Assembly (NCBI RefSeq): GCF_028769735.1
Contig: NC_088172.1
Coordinates: 89,982,451 to 90,046,450 of the forward strand
Origin: Zonotrichia leucophrys gambelii
Taxonomy: Eukaryota > Chordata > Aves > Passeriformes > Passerellidae
Length of the DNA stretch: 64,000 nucleotides
Reading direction: 5' to 3'
The notes beneath the pieces were generated by a model that was not told the origin of the DNA, searched no databases, and saw only the letters and a program-made list of their open reading frames with translations. Each line of letters begins with the position of its first letter. The first letter of the stretch is position 1. Of the stretch, positions 1 through 10,799 are shown in pieces. The translations under genes and the position numbers were made by a program.

Positions 1-2056
1 CCTGAAGAACACGAGTTCAGCTCCCAGCCACCACTGCATTTTCATTCTGCAGTTCTCACTAGTGCTGCCTCTACAGTTTGAGCAGTTAGCAATAGATCAT
101 TTCTGTTCAGGAAGATCATCTGTTTAGAAGGTCAGTTCTTTGCAGGGGTTGTTTGCATGTTTTGTTTGTTTCCTGTTTTTTTTTTTTTCTTTTTACTCTT
201 TAAGTTCTAAAAGCTAACTGCCAAATAATACTTCTTCTGTTATTCTAGGTCTTTGTGTACTGGCTTCTCCCAACAGCTGTGCCAGGACAGTGCTGCAGTA
301 GGGCCTGTCTTTTACTCTGCTTTCCCCCCTTTTCTATCATGCTAAAAAAATCACACAGATAGAAATTTTTGATTTAGACCTTGCTTGTCTCAAAGAAAGA
401 GGGAATTATTTATAATCAGAGGGGAACAGGTTTTCATCACTGTAGATTGATGCATGTTTTAGAGCATTCACATTTAAGGTGTCCAGAATACAATCTGCTA
501 GATCCTCTGTGGATTGTAAATTTCTAGATTTGGGCCACTTTTTTCTTTTTGTCTGCTGAGGAAAGCTTTATGATCACTATTACATTATCTTGTCGGTAGA
601 ACGAGGCCCCTTCTTTCTATCAGGAATCCTTTTCTTTACTTTCATACCAATAAAGTGTTTCTGAGACCAGGGTTCATTCCTAATAAGCAACTTGAGAATT
701 TCTCCTGAACTAAGAAATATTTTTCCCCTCTGTGTGCCCTAAGCTTCAGAATATCAAGGAGCTTGCATGCTTTGATTCTAAGACAGAGCTTACAGACTAA
801 CAGCTTTTTTATCACCTTCCATCAAGAAAAAAGCCTCCAGGTAGATTAAGCTCTGTGTGTAAGAAGCTTACAAGGTAGCAGGTGTCAAGTCCCAGTAAAG
901 GTCATTCCATTAGGGCTATTCTCTTCTCAGACACAGCTTTCCTTGTGGACTTGTGTAAAACTGCCTCTGAGACGTTGGTGCACAGCTTTACAGGGCAGGG
1001 ATGCTGAGCAAAATGCTGAAGCATGCACAGCATATTTGCCCAGAGATTTTAGGCTGAAGTCTAGCTGTAGGAATGTGGCCCAGATAAAATTCAGTGGCAC
1101 TGCTAGAGACTGGAAGGAGGGTAGGAAAAATAGCTTCCCATGTTTCTGGTCCAGTCATCCAAAAAGGTCCAGATTTAAGTAGACAGACAGGGTGTTGACA
1201 GTGTACCATAGAAAAAGTTGTAAGTTGTTAAAAAGAATTAAGAATCAAAATCCTTGTTGTATTATGGTTGAGGGTCTGGAATGAGCTTGAAATATACTTG
1301 ATGCATCCCATTGTCTATTGTTACTAGATCAAAGGAGAAAGACTGTAAAAATGAGTAAAAATCATGTGACAACTCATGCTGCCAGACATTTCAAGGCATG
1401 AGCAGACAGCATTCAGTCAGCACTCTTGGATCATATTTCTGATTGTATCTTCACAAAAACAAGGATCAGAAACAGAATTTCCTTTTCTTCTTTTTTCTTT
1501 TTTTTTCCCTTCAATGAGAATGATGTAACATGAGGAGCTCCAGCCATACATGAACACCTTTCTTGTCCAGGCTGCACCGTGGAGCTTTGCCCCTAGGTGT
1601 GGGCTTGTGGCGGGGTGAGCAGAAGGTGAAGGGTGGAAGAGGCCGGCACAGCATGATGATAGCTTCAACATTTGAGAAAGCTGCTCTAAGTGACATCTTG
1701 GGAGGAAGAGTTTGAAAAGCTTTATTCAAACTTGTGCTGTTTCAAAGGACACTGTATGAAATCTTGCATGCCTATTTAAAAATTTAAGCTGAAGAAGTGA
1801 CTTGCAGCAGACAACCATCCTTCTGAAAACTGAACTGGTCTTATAAAAACCAGACTACACTGCAGGAAAGAAATGGTGGGAAATCTAATCAGATAAGCAC
1901 AAACAGCAATGGATTCAAAGCCTCAGTGTATCTGTGAAGGAGAAAAACTGCCATACAGTTATGTTAATGACATTGAAGAGAAGTCAAATTTTTCTGCTTC
2001 TACCTTCATTTCAAATATCTTGAGCAAATACCATTTTTCAGCCACTAAAATGAGCC

Positions 2057-2072
2057 ATTGATTGATTGATTG
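2057..2072. repeat. Short (ATTG)4 microsatellite
   Basis: Four perfect copies of ATTG follow directly on one another. This is an ordinary short tandem repeat with no associated gene. Confidence 0.85.
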
Positions 2073-3339
2073 ACTTGTCAATGAAAGAAATATTACTACC
2101 AGATGATGTCATGATGATAAACCATCTGAAAAGACATGAGTAAGAGTTGTGAAGGATCTTAAACTAGAGAGGCAGAACCATTGGGAATAAAGTGCTAAAG
2201 GAATCTATAATACCAGAAGACACAAAGTAGCACAGGCACTAGTTGTCCTATTTTCTGCACATTTAATATGGCTAGAAAAGATCCACTTGAGAACTTATTT
2301 GGATTTCTGAAAAAATTTTTGATCAGCAAGAAGCATTACTGCAAGTTTTGTAATGGGCTTTTCTGAATATGAGATGCTCAGTGGTATGAATGTTAAAAAG
2401 TTACTGAACATCAGCTGATCCAAAAGCAATTGCCTGCATGCACTCCCTTAGCCAGCAGCAAGAGTGAGGAACTTTAGATTGCCTATATCCTCTTCACAGA
2501 AACAGTGGAACTCTGCTTGGATTTGTAGAATGGTATAAAACTGTTATATACTATATAAAACTATACAACTGTTCCACAAAAACAAGAATCAGAAGTTATT
2601 TCAGAAAATTAGAGTCAATTGAAATGGATTAAGAGAATCACTTTGCAGGCAGTGGATAAGTAACCTCGTGGAAATTGGTCATATTTCACAGTTCTCATTT
2701 TAGGTCAGGTAGACATCTCTGTGCATGTTCATATTAGATGGAGATAAAAACAACCCTGAGGGCAAATAGACCTTCAGGCTTCGGAACATAAACTGTACTC
2801 TGATTAATAGGGTAAGGAGGAAACTTAGAACAGTGAGGACAGTGCTACACCCTATCTGTTCACCAGAGGATTTCCTTTGCTTAAGCACTGTAGATTTTTG
2901 TATTGGCTTCCTGATGTCCAATATGACAATTCCTGTGGTTTCTCCTTGTGTAATATGGGCATCAGTTGAATCATACATTAGATCATGGCACCACAGTGGA
3001 TCTCTGCTTGCAGTTACTGACCTTGGCATTTCAGCAGCTCCACTCTCTCCTATTCTTGCTGAATTTTGAAGTCCCTGTTGATTTGGTGGTGCAATTGTTC
3101 ATGTTTCTTTTAAACATACTCTTCGTGTAGATCCTGCTTGGCAAATGGTAGTGAGCTTGTGAGCTTTGAAGGTTGGCTTGAAAACTGTGAACATCTGAAG
3201 ATCCTGTGCTTTTTTCTGCTTTAAATATTTTATCTTCCAGCTTGAAATTATTTATTGGATCAACATGTGAACTGCTCCCATTGGAAAGAGACTGGCTGTG
3301 AGGATTTTCCCTGTATTTCTTCTTGAAAGGAGACTGCTG

Positions 3340-3640
3340 ATGTTAGGAGCCACTGCTCTTGTAGCACGGCTGGCATTGAGAGAGCATTTTCTCCAGAGAG
3401 AGACTCTTTGGTTGGGAGCAGCTGCTGCTGGCAAGGCTGACTGGAAGAGATCCTGTCCCTGGTGGTTCGGGCTGAGAGGAGACCCTGCAGCAGGGAAGTG
3501 CTGCTGCTGGAGCAGAGCCAGGGTGGGGTGAGTGAGCATGGAGGACTCTGAGCAGGAAGAGCTTCTCTCACACAGACCCTGCCCATCCCCAGTGCCCTTA
3601 ACCAAGCAGGGCTGGGGGCTCCTGGCGTGTTTCTGGGGAT
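3340..3640. other. GC-richer patch without CpG enrichment
   Basis: This patch is clearly richer in G and C than its surroundings, with several CTG/CAG-type triplets. CpG dinucleotides are rare, only a handful across 300 bases, so it is not a CpG-island promoter. Both strands carry frames open for 75 to 155 codons (plus 3298-3531, minus 3260-3724). These fit a scarcity of stop codons in GC-richer DNA rather than selection, since neither product resembles a known protein. It could be an exon of a non-coding transcript, but nothing in the sequence proves that. Confidence 0.45.
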
Positions 3641-4334
3641 GGGCTCCATTGCTGGGATTGCAAGAAAAGTTTTGTGTGTCTCTGTGAGTGTTTGTTTATA
3701 TTGTCTAATGATGATTTGTTTCACACTTGGGGCATGTTTGATTTAGTTCAGCAAATTATTCAATATTTTAGTGTGTGTTTAATAAACATAGTGAAACCTG
3801 CTCAACTCTCCACCTCTATTAGGCATCCTCTGTCTTAGGGAACAACTTTAAGATATCCTCAAGATTTTTCTTGCAGTTTTGTCTGACCTTTAGTAAAAGA
3901 TGCCGTCAGCCAAGCTACTGAGCTTTGCTGCTCCCTTGGGTGAACTGCCTAAGACAGGTTTCAGTCTGTTTCACTAATAATAATTTGGTTTTCTTCTCTG
4001 TGAATGTGTATTGGTTGTGCGTGGTCTGGCTGTTTTTCTCTTTCTTCACTTCTGTTCTGGAGTTGATTTTTACTCAGGTGATCCTGTTCTATTCTACACT
4101 GGGTTGCTCAGCAATGAAAATATATTTAGATTATTTTCTTTCACTGGTTTCTTTTAAGAGAAATAATGTATCTTATGCACAAGATGGAGTTAACTTATGC
4201 ACATACAAAACTATATACATACACATTTTCTTTAGCATCTTTGGGGCTACAGTTATTTATTTTACCTCCCTTTTCTATTTTTTGCTATTTTAGATTTCAG
4301 CGAATGTTTCATATTGTAGTGGATGGTAGATGTC

Positions 4335-4372
4335 TGATTTTTACTTTTGGCATATGATTTTTACTTCTGGCA
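4335..4372. repeat. 20-bp tandem duplication
   Basis: Two 18-base copies (4335-4352 and 4355-4372) differ at a single base and are offset by 20 bases. The unit contains the core TTTTTACTT. This looks like a local replication-slippage duplication. Confidence 0.85.
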
Positions 4373-5052
4373 CAACTAACTCCTTTGGTGTTTAGAAGTG
4401 AAAAAGCAGTACCTAGAAAATCAAGACTGGGTTTTATGCTGTTAGCCACTCTTATCTAAGGAAAGTAAAAGAAAATACCTTCCTGTTATGGGCTACAAGT
4501 TATCTGCACAGAGGGAAGCTAATGTGCTCCTAATTAGATAGGAAGGGAAACCAAGGAACATGAAGCTACCTATTCACAGCTAATTTTAGACTTTTGTTTA
4601 GCAGTGCTAACACAGAGACACTGCTGTACCTGCAGACAGCCCTGGGGAGTGTGTCAGCTTAAATAATATGCTGTACCCTGTGTCAGAGAGCTCTTGGCCC
4701 CAGCTGGTCAGGCTCCCAGACCTCCTGGAAGCAGTGCTGAATTCTGGAATGGGAGCAGAGCATTCCAGGGTACCATGCTGAACATCTGGACCTTAACTGT
4801 AAGACTGTGATTACTTTATTTTTTCCTTTTGTAGACTTGACCTGGGATCTCCATTGTGTTTATTTTTTTTTTTTTAAATTTACCCATGACACCTGTTCTA
4901 GCCAGCTCAGCCTTTGTTGGTTAGAAGGCATCAATGCAAACCAAACAACTTTTTTCTCCATGCATGGATTTATTTGATAATGTTGAAAAAGGCATTATTT
5001 AAGAGGCAAGAAAAATGTTTGCTTCTCATGGTGATGGTTTTAATTCTAAATA

Positions 5053-5570
5053 ATCTATGATTACACAATCATAGTATTGTGGTTTTGGGTTGGAAGGGAC
5101 CTTAGAGATCTTCTATTTCTGACTCCCCTGCCATGAGGAGGGACAACTTCCACTAGAAAAGGTTTCTCAAAGTCCCATCCAACCTGGTTTTGAACACGTC
5201 CAGGCTTGGGGAAACCACAACTTTCCTGGGCAATCAGTGATAGTCTTCACCAACATCGCAGTAAAGAATTTCTTCCAAATATCTAATCTAACCCTACTGT
5301 TTCAGTTTAAAGCCATTTCTCCTTGTCCTGTCACTCCATGCCCTTGTCAAAACCTCAGCTCTCTCAGTTCTCTTCACAGTGCAGGTGCTTCATCCTTCTA
5401 ATCACCTTCATGACCCCTCTCTTGGCTCCTTCCAGCAGGTCCACATCCTTCCTATGTTGGGGTCTCCAGATCTGGACTCCGGGTGAGGTGTCACAAGAGC
5501 AGAATCACCTCCCGTGCCCTTCTGCCCAGGCTACTTTTGATGCAGCCCAGGATACAGTTCTCTGGCCACC
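5053..5570 (-). mobile_element. CR1 LINE, 5'-truncated copy with internal deletion
   Basis: This is a non-LTR retrotransposon remnant of the chicken repeat 1 family, inserted with its 3' end at the low-coordinate side. Read on the plus strand it shows the antisense landmarks of avian CR1 3' regions in order: an octamer-like CATAG/CTATG terminus near 5053-5075, GGTTGGAAGGGACCTT near 5089, CCTGCCATG near 5129, CATCCAACCTGG near 5178, GTAAAGAATTTCTTCC near 5262, AGTTTAAAGCCATT near 5305, CCTTGTCCTGTCACTCCATG near 5321, and GATGCAGCCCAGGATAC near 5539. It has no reverse-transcriptase domain left and cannot move by itself. Compared with the family layout as I remember it, a block of roughly 100 bases appears to be missing at about 5350. 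Many substitutions show it is an old insertion. The high-coordinate end is approximate, because similarity fades after about 5560. Confidence 0.93.
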
Positions 5571-7000
5571 AAAAATTGGGGATTTTGATAACTCCAGGAA
5601 TATATGCACTGATGCTTGAATACTAATGCTAGCTATGCATTTTATTAAAAAAAAAAAAAAAAAGAGCAAAAAACTCTGACAATAACTGCTGTGAGTCACA
5701 TTATAGCTGCAAATGTGCTTTGTGCCTGGAAAGAAGGAGGTCAGGAGAGAATCTGAGCAGTAAAACTGCCTTGCTGGTTTTGCTTTGTCTGCAGAGGCTC
5801 TGCAATACCACTTACCTGGTCATCCCAATGGCAGGGAAAAAATGTGGCACAGGAAGGGGGAATTGGTTGTGATGTGCATATATACATATGAACATGCAGG
5901 TATTGCCACATGAATAAAACTATGGTGCTTATTAGAGCTGCATATACTGTCCCAAGCTAGATTAAAAATGGGTTTGCATATATTTTCTGTCAAGATCATT
6001 TCGTTGAAAAAAAAAGGACTTAAACATAGTAACAACACACAACACACAGTCCCTAAGCTTCGTGCCCTCCTTTTTTCCTCCCATTGAAACCAAGTGATCT
6101 CACTTGTAAATTTATAATCAAGGACAGATCTCGTTAGCTCACTGGAGCTAGAGATATATAGAATCATTGTATCATTATTATTTGACTAGAATGTGTCATC
6201 TGGTGGTACCCAAATAAAAAAAAATAGCTTTTAGTGCATCTTCGAAAGTTTCACTGTTCACTACGTAAAATGATAAAATTTACTCAGAGTTTTCATCTAT
6301 TAAAAAAACAAGAAACAGGCAAAAGATATTTCTTTTTAACGAACAAGCACTGTCCAGATTTGAGAGTAAGGCTGGCCTTGAATGCATTCACAGTTTGGGC
6401 TATATCTTCTGCACATCTGTAATCCCAGTGCACAACACACTGCATAAATTACTTGTGTTTGGCAAGAAGGGCATGTGCAAAGAGGCTGTATCTTGGGTTA
6501 GAGGCATGTGCATCCTTCTGCATCCTTTAATACTTCCTCAGTGCCAGCTGGGGCATAGATTATTTATGTATCACTTGAATCCAAATTCTTATATAGGTTT
6601 TTACACACATGTACACTTGGCTCAAGATTTTCCAAAGCCAACCATGGGACTGGAGTCTAAATGAGACTGCTTTTGAAAGGCCCAGTTTTTCAGGGCATGC
6701 TCTACATCTCATGACCCTCATTCTAGATGGCTGAAGTTCATCTGCTCAATGCTATTGTTTTCTTTTGACAGTAGGACTCTGAATCCCAGAAAACCCCTGT
6801 GTTTTCCTCATGAAAATAGAGGAAATAAGAGGACCCAACTAAGTGTTTTGTCATGGTTGGTGACATTGATAAGAAGAAACCTAGCAAAGCATAATATGCT
6901 ATCAAAAATTACCTTCCCCCCAACATATGTTAAATTAGCCAATAAGCCTTGAAGCTGTGTATACCTGATGATTAATTTATGTTATTTTGTGGATGTTTTT
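5571..7000. other. Unique AT-rich non-coding sequence after CR1
   Basis: No gene or interspersed repeat was recognised. It begins beside the truncated CR1 end and includes a 17-base A tract at 5647-5663. The frames open here (up to about 115 codons on the minus strand at 5820-6167) encode low-complexity hydrophobic or serine-rich products without recognisable domains. Confidence 0.65.
5647..5663. repeat. A17 homopolymer tract
   Basis: Seventeen consecutive A residues lie about 75 bases beyond the truncated end of the CR1 copy. CR1 elements end in short tandem octamers rather than poly-A, so the tract is probably independent of the LINE. Confidence 0.9.
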
Positions 7001-7330
7001 CTTTGAAAAAAGCTTCTATCATGCTAGATTTACAGCATTGCAGAGTTTCACAATGTTGCAATGCTGTCTTCAATTCAGCCGCTTCATATTGAAATTTCAC
7101 ACACAATAATTGGCTGACCTTCACAGCTATGGCAGAAACTAATTAAAGCTGTAAGGCTTTGCAAGCTATGCTTTTGTGTGAAATGTGAAGTTTGGTGATA
7201 ATGAAATATGGGGTGCAGATGCTATTGTCTCAGATAGTCTGTGTCCTTGGTTCACACTAATGAAGAACAGCAATTATTAAACAAAACATATTTTCAACCA
7301 TTAATTATTTGTGTTTTGATAGACTAAATG
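6990..7330. promoter_or_regulatory. Candidate conserved non-coding element / enhancer
   Basis: This block has the texture of vertebrate conserved non-coding elements: balanced AT-rich sequence without simple repeats, several homeodomain-type TAAT cores (AATTAAAGC near 7141, TTAATTATT near 7300), a CACAATAATTGG stretch near 7103, and an embedded perfect 11-bp inverted repeat at 7032-7067. Overlapping frames are not credible proteins. The call is inferred from sequence texture alone and conservation has not been tested. Confidence 0.25.
7032..7067. repeat. Perfect 11-bp inverted repeat (hairpin), 14-base loop
   Basis: Arm 7032-7042 (ACAGCATTGCA) is perfectly complementary to arm 7057-7067 (TGCAATGCTGT), separated by 14 bases. 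Pairing does not extend past the arms, so it is too short for a typical microRNA precursor. It could be a paired protein-binding site, since each arm contains the C/EBP-like half site ATTGC/GCAAT. Confidence 0.8.
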
Positions 7331-9752
7331 TCCCAGCAGAAGCTCCTTCTTCACTTCTTCAAAAAGTCATTTAATGTAATTTTGCAAGCCAGTAGGAGAG
7401 TTCTGAGGATGCTGCATGAGACTTTTACTGCATTTGGAGGATTAGTTTTAGACTCATTCTGCGGTGCATTGCACAAGAAACTGCGCCACAAATAAAGGAG
7501 TATGGGATGGGATGATATAAAAGTTTGGGGATTTAATTCCTCTAGACAGAATCTGAATAACACAATCATTATTTCTGTTGTTAAATTCTGTTGTTAATTT
7601 CTGTTAAAAAAGACAGAAATTAGTATATGCAGGGGGCTTTTATGGGTAGATGGAAAAGGGCTATATCCTGCAGTCCATCTTTCTTACCCCTTTAAATGTG
7701 TCCTCTGTGAGTTCACTTATTTCAGCAGAAGCAGAAGTTGATTTTTAATTATGGTCAATTGGCAAAATTGCTCAGGTGTCCTCTCATTCTCAAGAAAGAC
7801 TGTTGGGAGATCAATGGGAAAAAAATTTTGATTTTCCCCACTGAGCTGAAATGTGGACTGTGTGTATGTACCCATATCTTTTTGTTACATTTGTGTGCTT
7901 ACAACTGTAACTTCATAAATTTGGAGCAACATTGACTGTAATGGTTAAGAACCGCTATGACTTGTATCTTCCAGTCCCCTCCATTTATTCCTCTTCTTTC
8001 TTTTTTTCCCTTATACCTCCTGCCTGTCCTTCCCCGATGCCATGTGAGTTTCATGAACCGCCATTTCTCCTTCTATCTGCTAAGATGATCTGTTTAATGT
8101 CAACATGATAGGATCTTGTTGTACTTGAGGGCTACTATCTGCTCAGATTAGCTGGAGGAAGGACTTCACCCCTCCTGGAGATACCCACCTGTGGCTCCTT
8201 TGTTTTACACTTGATTCACCTTTTGGAGGGTGTTGGGTGCATGCTTGCGGTGCTGTGCTTTGTTTTGTTTTTCCCTTCTCCAGCCTCTAACGCTCCAAAA
8301 CTTCCATGCCCACTGGAAGCAGCGGTGGTTATGTCTACTAAGCTGAAGTGGAATATGTGCAGATGCCACCAGCGACACGTGACAAGGTGTGCAGCAGATA
8401 TGAATGCTGGGGGATCATGGTGCTAAAGGCATGCAAGCAATGAAAATCTGGGAGATGCCATTAGAAATCGTTACCTTCCCCTTACTGAGGTGACTTATTT
8501 AAAAAACAGCAATTAAAAAGACTTCAGTGATAATTCCTATGGAATTTCTTAGGAACTGGATGATCCCTTTGAGCATCCCAGCCTGGTCATCAAGCAGCAG
8601 AGGTCTTCCATTAGAGTGGAATATATTTGCTGTTTGCTGCAATACTGTTGTTTCCATGTTTTAGCATCTAAAACATCAAGTCTTCAGCAATAAAATATAT
8701 GCAGTGATATCAAGGGATGGAACTGTTGTTAGGGAAATACCATTACATTTTTGTCCATTCTTGGAAATACAGTATTGTCCTACCTGACAGCCATAAACAT
8801 ATAGAAGAATAATTCTTTACAGAAACAACTATTTCAGAGGATACTTTTGTATAAGCATTCAGTTGTGGGTTTGTAGATAAGAAAAGAGTATATGTATGTT
8901 CTACATACTTATGCATCTTGAATAGATACCATTACCTGTACCTCAAAAACAGAGAAGGAAAACTGAGACAGAATTAGAGACTTCTCATTCCTCCTCACAG
9001 GACTGATGATCCAAGAGTTGCTTCATTTGGTGTTTTTTGAGTAAGTCTCTCCGAGGATCTTAGCACTTCAAATACCTAAATATCTTCAGATCAGTAACAT
9101 ACCTGCTCAGCTGGAAATTTTGCATTCTCCAAACAAGCCAAACAGTAACTTGCTCAGGATTGTCAATAATTATATTTACAAGATTTTCCTGCCCCTGGAG
9201 TACTCCTCCTAGGGTTAGTGCCAGAGGGAGTCCAGAAATCAAATTCAGGTAGGTTTGGCCAGCTTGGCTCCCGGTGATAAATCCTAGTGTTAAATGTGTA
9301 TGTGGCTCTCTTCTTCATCAGGCAGGGTTTTCTTATCCAGGCGTCATCCAAAGGCTGCCTGAAGAGCAGCCCTGGATGTAGAGGAGATGTGGCCCTCCAG
9401 CCCAGCCCTGACCATGGTGCCTTCTTTCCAATGTCACTGTTGCTCACAGAGGTTTTCACATGACTTGCCTTGTGTGTATCCATTAGCATCCTATATATGT
9501 ATTTAACAAATTATACAGACCTTGACATACGTTTATGAAAAACAGAGGTACTCTCAGCAGCTGGTGGCTGTAATTAAGATTGCAAGGTAAAGGAACAATA
9601 CATCCTAATATTACAACACTGTTATTATCAAAGCAAAGTTTTTGAGGCTTTTTCACTCATGTCTGTTCCAGATTTTGATGGCATCTTGGCTGTAGCAAGT
9701 TGCTCTTTGAACATATAGCACATATATGGAAAAGTACAGAGCTGTGGATGGG
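7331..9752. other. Unique AT-rich non-coding sequence
   Basis: No gene, RNA gene or mobile element was recognised. A short 13-bp-period tandem repeat lies at 7573-7607. The minus-strand frame at 9163-9489 (about 108 codons) and the plus-strand frame at 8211-8426 have no recognisable domain and no exon-like flanks I can support. Confidence 0.65.
7573..7607. repeat. 13-bp-period tandem repeat
   Basis: Two perfect copies of TTCTGTTGTTAA (7573-7584 and 7586-7597) are followed by a shortened third copy at 7599-7607. This is a small slippage-type tandem repeat. Confidence 0.85.
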
Positions 9753-9790
9753 GTGTGTGTGCATGTGCATGTTTGGGCACACACGCATGC
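9753..9790. repeat. Paired alternating purine-pyrimidine tracts
   Basis: Bases 9753-9772 alternate strictly between purine and pyrimidine (GT, GC and AT steps), and so do bases 9777-9790. They are separated by four bases. The first is GTG-rich and the second CAC-rich, so the two could also pair partly as an imperfect hairpin. Such alternation is the sequence pattern that favours left-handed Z-DNA under supercoiling. No gene is attached. Confidence 0.75.
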
Positions 9791-10786
9791 CAATTGCACA
9801 AGGCAGTTTCCTATTAGTCTCACTTTACAGTTTCTGATGTTTACTGTGACAAATTTCAGTAAGAGGGGATTTTTTATGCTGATTTATTTGTGAGGCCAGC
9901 TTTATGACATTCATATTTTGCATGTTTTTGAGTGACCTGCTTTTTGTGACTTTTGAAAGAGATTCTGTTGTAAAAGAGTGAAATTAAATGAGTGAGTCAT
10001 CTCTTGCACATAAAATATATTTGAAATTACCAAAAGCTTTAGTTTTTGATGAACAAGATTAAAACTATAGCAAGAAGATGAAATTCAGCATTCCTGATGC
10101 AATCTGACAAACACATGGAACACAATTGCTTGTAGTAGTGGTGTTTACAAGGTGCAAAGATGTCAGTGTGCGGGGTAGAAAGGTGAGGTTTTACACGTCA
10201 GTGAAAAGGATATTCCCTGTGATGTAAATATTTTAGCAAGCTGGACTGTAATAAAGTAAAACTAATGAAAGACCAACAAACTACTAATCTTCTAATCCTG
10301 GAGAATAAATCAGATTTTTTAAAAACCCAAACCCCAGAACTATAAAGAAATTATTTCCAATAGTTTGGCAAACAGCACTTTTCTGTGTTGCTATTTGTCT
10401 TTCTGTCATTATATATAAATTTATGGGTGCAAAAGTGTTACATATGAGTTTTGTCTTTCTCATTCACAAAGAGAAATGGGAAGTAACATATAAGTAGGTG
10501 CTTCTGATGATGCAAATGTGATCTCCTTAAAATAATTCCCTGGATTCCTTCAACTGACAATTGTGTCAGCTCATATCACGGCTATGGCAGAGTCCGAACA
10601 TGGGGCTGAAATTTGCTGATTGCCTCTGTTGTTTGAATTTTTTTGAGTACTTGAGCTCTAAGACTGACAGCTTCTCTTTCTTCAAGTGTTTTTACAGCTC
10701 CAGGGTTAAAGAGTAGTATCTTCAGAAAGCTCTATTGTGAAGTTTAGTAATTGACACCAATAACATAACAACATTAAATCATCCAC
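9791..10786. other. Unique AT-rich non-coding sequence
   Basis: No gene, RNA gene or recognisable repeat was seen. The stretch contains many short A/T runs and stop codons in all frames. Confidence 0.65.
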
Positions 10787-10799
10787 TTTTTTTTTTTTT
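10787..10799. repeat. T13 homopolymer tract
   Basis: Thirteen consecutive T residues. A common feature of AT-rich vertebrate DNA. Confidence 0.9.

Larger units (their letters stand above)
1..5052. other. Unique AT-rich non-coding sequence
   Basis: No coding gene, RNA gene or interspersed repeat was recognised in this stretch. It contains short T-runs (for example 13 T at 176-188 and 13 T at 4863-4875), a small ATTG repeat near 2057, a 20-bp tandem duplication near 4335, and one GC-richer patch at about 3340-3640. Reading frames open here are short and differ between strands without any recognisable domain. The most economical reading is intergenic or intronic DNA. An undetected non-coding transcript cannot be excluded from sequence alone. 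Confidence 0.7.

Noticed and set aside
3260..3724. Minus-strand open frame of 154 codons with a second minus-strand frame of 117 codons overlapping
   Set aside because: Two frames on one strand plus one on the other are open together, which points to composition rather than coding. No family resemblance.
5323..5619. Plus-strand open frame of 98 codons
   Set aside because: It is the antisense reading of the CR1 LINE remnant, not a gene.
7032..7067. Hairpin considered as a microRNA precursor
   Set aside because: Only 11 bp of pairing, far below the roughly 30 bp stem usual for a precursor. No mature microRNA I know matches.
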